Assembly (NCBI RefSeq): GCF_016583825.1
Contig: NZ_NRRV01000044.1
Location: 1 to 44,465, forward strand
From: Thiohalocapsa halophila
GTDB lineage: Bacteria; Pseudomonadota; Gammaproteobacteria; Chromatiales; Chromatiaceae
Length of the DNA: 44,465 nucleotides
Direction of reading: 5' to 3'
Numbering within the stretch: position 1 is the stretch's first letter; each line of letters opens with the position of its first letter. Below are positions 42,517-44,465 of this stretch, in pieces. The notes below the pieces were generated by a model. The model was not told the origin of the DNA. It saw nothing but the letters and a program-made list of their open reading frames with translations, and searched no databases. Both the position numbers and the translations under genes were made by a program.

Positions 42517-43528
42517 GCAGAGCCTCCAGCGCCGCCAGCAGGGCGCCGAGATCCGGCGCCATGGGCACCTCCCAATGCATAGACGCACCGTCGTGCGGAT
42601 GCGCCAGCCCGAGCCGAATCGCGTGCAGCGCCTGGCGCGGAAACGCCCTCACCGCGGTCGCGGCCGCCGCCGGCAAGCCCGCCCCCGCCGCCCGGCCATT
42701 GCCATAGAGCGGGTCACCCACCAGCGGATACCCCAGATGGGCCATATGCACTCGGATCTGATGGGTCCGGCCGGTATGCAGCCGCAGCCCCAACAGCGTG
42801 TGGCCGGGGTAGCGGGCCAAGACCCGGTAGTCCGTCACGGCCCGCTTGCCGCCGGCGGTCACCGCCATGGCAGTGCGTCGCACCGGGTGGCGGCCCACCG
42901 GGGCGTCGACGCGACCGCCGGCGGCGAGCGAGCCCACCACCAGGGCTCGGTACTCGCGGCTTACGGTGCGCGCGCGCAGCTGCTCCACCAGGGATTTGTG
43001 CGCGGCCGGGGTCTTCGCCACCACCAGCAGGCCGCTGGTGTCCTTATCCAGGCGGTGGACAATGCCGCAGCGCGGCAGCGCCGCCAGCGCCGGCGCGTGG
43101 TGGAGCAGCCCGTTCAGCAAGGTACCGGACCAATTGCCGGCGGCGGGATGGACGACAAGGCCGGCGGGCTTATCCAGCACCATCAGATGGGCGTCCTCGT
43201 GGACGACGGCAAGGTCCATGGGCTCCGGGTCATAGCTCTCCCGGGCCGCCAGCCAGGCGCGGACATGCACCCGCTCGCCGCCGGCGAGCCTGGCGCGGCG
43301 CTTGGTGGCGCGCCCGTCCAGTCGCACCATACCGGCGTCGATCCACTCTTGAATGCGCGCGCGGGAGAAATCCGGCAGCAGCCGCGCCAGCACTTGGTCC
43401 AGGCGCCGACCTGCATCCGCGGAGTCGATATCCAGCCACTGCTCGATCCGCTCTCCACCGCCGGGCGCGGCCCCCGCCAGCAGGTCAGCGTCCGCGCCGT
43501 CGGCCCCGAACTGTCCTGTGTCACTCAC
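42503..43528 (-). CDS. rluD: 23S rRNA pseudouridine synthase (341 aa)
   Basis: This enzyme makes pseudouridines in helix 69 of 23S rRNA (positions 1911, 1915 and 1917 in E. coli). An N-terminal S4 RNA-binding domain (RRLDQVLARLLPDFSRARIQ) is followed by the catalytic core with GIVHRLDKDTSGLLVVAKT (catalytic Asp), the GLRLHTGRTHQIRVHMAHLG motif and PLYGNG. Length suits RluD (326 in E. coli) with an Ala-rich insertion near residue 285. The start is GTG at 43528. It is divergent from bamD with a 53-bp gap, the arrangement found in many gammaproteobacteria. Confidence 0.94.
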   Translation of the reverse strand: MSDTGQFGADGADADLLAGAAPGGGERIEQWLDIDSADAGRRLDQVLARLLPDFSRARIQEWIDAGMVRLDGRATKRRARLAGGERVHVRAWLAARESYDPEPMDLAVVHEDAHLMVLDKPAGLVVHPAAGNWSGTLLNGLLHHAPALAALPRCGIVHRLDKDTSGLLVVAKTPAAHKSLVEQLRARTVSREYRALVVGSLAAGGRVDAPVGRHPVRRTAMAVTAGGKRAVTDYRVLARYPGHTLLGLRLHTGRTHQIRVHMAHLGYPLVGDPLYGNGRAAGAGLPAAAATAVRAFPRQALHAIRLGLAHPHDGASMHWEVPMAPDLGALLAALEALHERR

Positions 43529-43539
43529 CGAAGATTCGC

Positions 43540-43545
43540 TACAAT
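43540..43545 (+). promoter_or_regulatory. Candidate -10 box of bamD
   Basis: TACAAT lies 37 bases upstream of the bamD ATG. No good -35 is seen; the expected position falls at the start of rluD. Confidence 0.4.
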
Positions 43546-43581
43546 GATGGGCTGTTTTGTAACCTGCGACCCGGCCTGACG

Positions 43582-44400
43582 ATGCGCGTAGCCCTCGCCC
43601 TCCTCCTGCTCGCCATCGGTCTGTCCGGCTGCGGCATCATCGGCAAGGAGTTCGATGAGACCAAGGGCTGGACGGCCGCTGAGCTGTACAACAAAGCCGC
43701 CGGGGAGCTGGACGGCGCCAACTACAAGCGCGCCATCGAGCTCTACCAGAAGCTCGAGACCCGCTACCCGTTCGGGCGCTACGCCATGCAAGGGCAGCTC
43801 GATGTCGCCTACGCCTACTACAAGGCCGAAGAGCCCGAGCAGGCCATCGCCGCCGCCGACCGTTTCATCAAGCTCTACCCGCAGAATCCCTTCGTCGACT
43901 ACGCCTATTACCTCAAGGGCATCGTCAACTACAACCGTAGTATTGGCTTCCTCGACCGCTTCGTTCCGACGGACCAATCCCAGCGGGACCCCGGCTCGGC
44001 GCTCGACGCCTTCGAGGATTTCGCAGAGCTGGTGCGCCGCTTCCCGGACAGCAAGTACGCGGCCGACGCCCGCCAGCGCATGCTCTATCTGCGCAGCACC
44101 CTCGCCCAGAGCGAGGTCAATGTGGCCGAGTATTACATGAAGCGGGGCGCCTACCTTGCCGCCGCCAACCGGGCCCAATACGTCATCGAGCGCTTCCAGC
44201 GCACGACAGCCGTGGAGAGCGCCCTGGAAATCCTCATCGACGCCTACCAGGCCCTCGGCAAGGACAAGCTCGCCGCCGACGCACGGCGAGTGCTGGAGCT
44301 GAACCGCCGCGAAGGGCGGTTCATCGACGATACGCCGGCGCCGGAGGAGATCAGCCTCGGCCGGCGAATCTGGGACTATCTGGGGCTGGACGAGAACTGA
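43582..44400 (+). CDS. bamD: Outer-membrane assembly lipoprotein BamD (272 aa)
   Basis: This is an essential member of the BAM complex that inserts beta-barrel proteins into the outer membrane. The signal ends in a lipobox (AIGLSGC, about residue 17). Five TPR-like repeats follow: AAELYNKAAGELDGANYKRA and ELYQKLETRYPFGRYAMQGQ in the first two, then EQAIAAADRFIKLYPQNPFV, DYAYYLKGIVNYN and RRFPDSKYAADARQRMLYLR. A C-terminal helical extension reaches the conserved GRRIWDYLGLDEN. Length is slightly above E. coli BamD (245). Confidence 0.95.
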   Translation: MRVALALLLLAIGLSGCGIIGKEFDETKGWTAAELYNKAAGELDGANYKRAIELYQKLETRYPFGRYAMQGQLDVAYAYYKAEEPEQAIAAADRFIKLYPQNPFVDYAYYLKGIVNYNRSIGFLDRFVPTDQSQRDPGSALDAFEDFAELVRRFPDSKYAADARQRMLYLRSTLAQSEVNVAEYYMKRGAYLAAANRAQYVIERFQRTTAVESALEILIDAYQALGKDKLAADARRVLELNRREGRFIDDTPAPEEISLGRRIWDYLGLDEN

Positions 44401-44404
44401 AGCC

Positions 44405-44429
44405 GCCCTCGGCGCGAGCGCCGCAGGGC
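44405..44429 (+). terminator. GC hairpin after bamD
   Basis: GCCCTCGGCG pairs with CGCCGCAGGGC with one bulged base around a CGAG loop, directly after the bamD stop. No T-tract follows within the window. Confidence 0.4.
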
Positions 44430-44465
44430 CGGTGGCGCGCCAAGCCGCCCTACCCCCAATCGGCC

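Overview
The window is about 44 kb of GC-rich DNA. It most likely comes from a gammaproteobacterium, possibly a Chromatiales-type halophile or phototroph. The evidence is the GshA of the gammaproteobacterial type, a Prc-type tail protease, the rluD-pgeF pair divergent from bamD, fmdB-type zinc ribbon followed by aspS and nudB, and several osmotic-stress genes. This placement is inference, because no rRNA gene or taxonomic marker set is present. No tRNA, rRNA or CRISPR array was seen.

Left third (1-15.3 kb). A small conserved protein is followed by a broken VapC-type toxin-antitoxin module. Next comes a minus-strand run: 7-alpha-hydroxysteroid-dehydrogenase-like SDR, second SDR, damaged POTRA/beta-barrel outer-membrane protein, small membrane protein, MscS channel. 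A winged-helix regulator then separates this run from a plus-strand pair: a BCCT transporter coupled by ATGA overlap to a lipoprotein that joins an OpuAC-type and a TAXI-type solute-binding domain. An MFP-RND efflux pair follows. A near-palindromic 15-mer, consensus CGCCCATTTTGGGCG, lies upstream of the SDR operon, of the BCCT operon and of the MFP-RND operon, each time in the same orientation relative to the downstream gene. I propose it as the operator of the local regulator. This putative regulon is the best candidate here for an undescribed system.

Middle (15.3-32.4 kb). This part is accessory and partly decaying. It holds patatin and BrnT remnants, a phospholipase D-VTT fusion with a linked endonuclease/exonuclease/phosphatase-family gene, a gene-poor 0.9 kb stretch, a DUF2189-type membrane protein, an isoprenylcysteine-methyltransferase-like protein, a large RND permease, a lone prpB, and a MoxR-DUF58 pair. 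An ABC efflux operon follows (MFP, ATPase, permease) in which all three genes carry internal deletions that keep the frame. The permease is also split by a 237-bp MITE with 18-bp inverted ends and a 5-bp target duplication; excising it on paper restores the frame exactly. REP-like 84-bp tandem units, low-complexity inverted repeats and an in-frame REP-like insertion within the solute-binding fusion show active repeat traffic.

Right third (32.5-44.4 kb). This is mostly core genome: nudB, aspS, a zinc-ribbon protein, an SDR, gshA, prc, pgeF, rluD and bamD. The aspS-nudB junction has been invaded by a convergent toxin-antitoxin-like pair, next to a 48-bp fragment resembling the 5' part of nudB.
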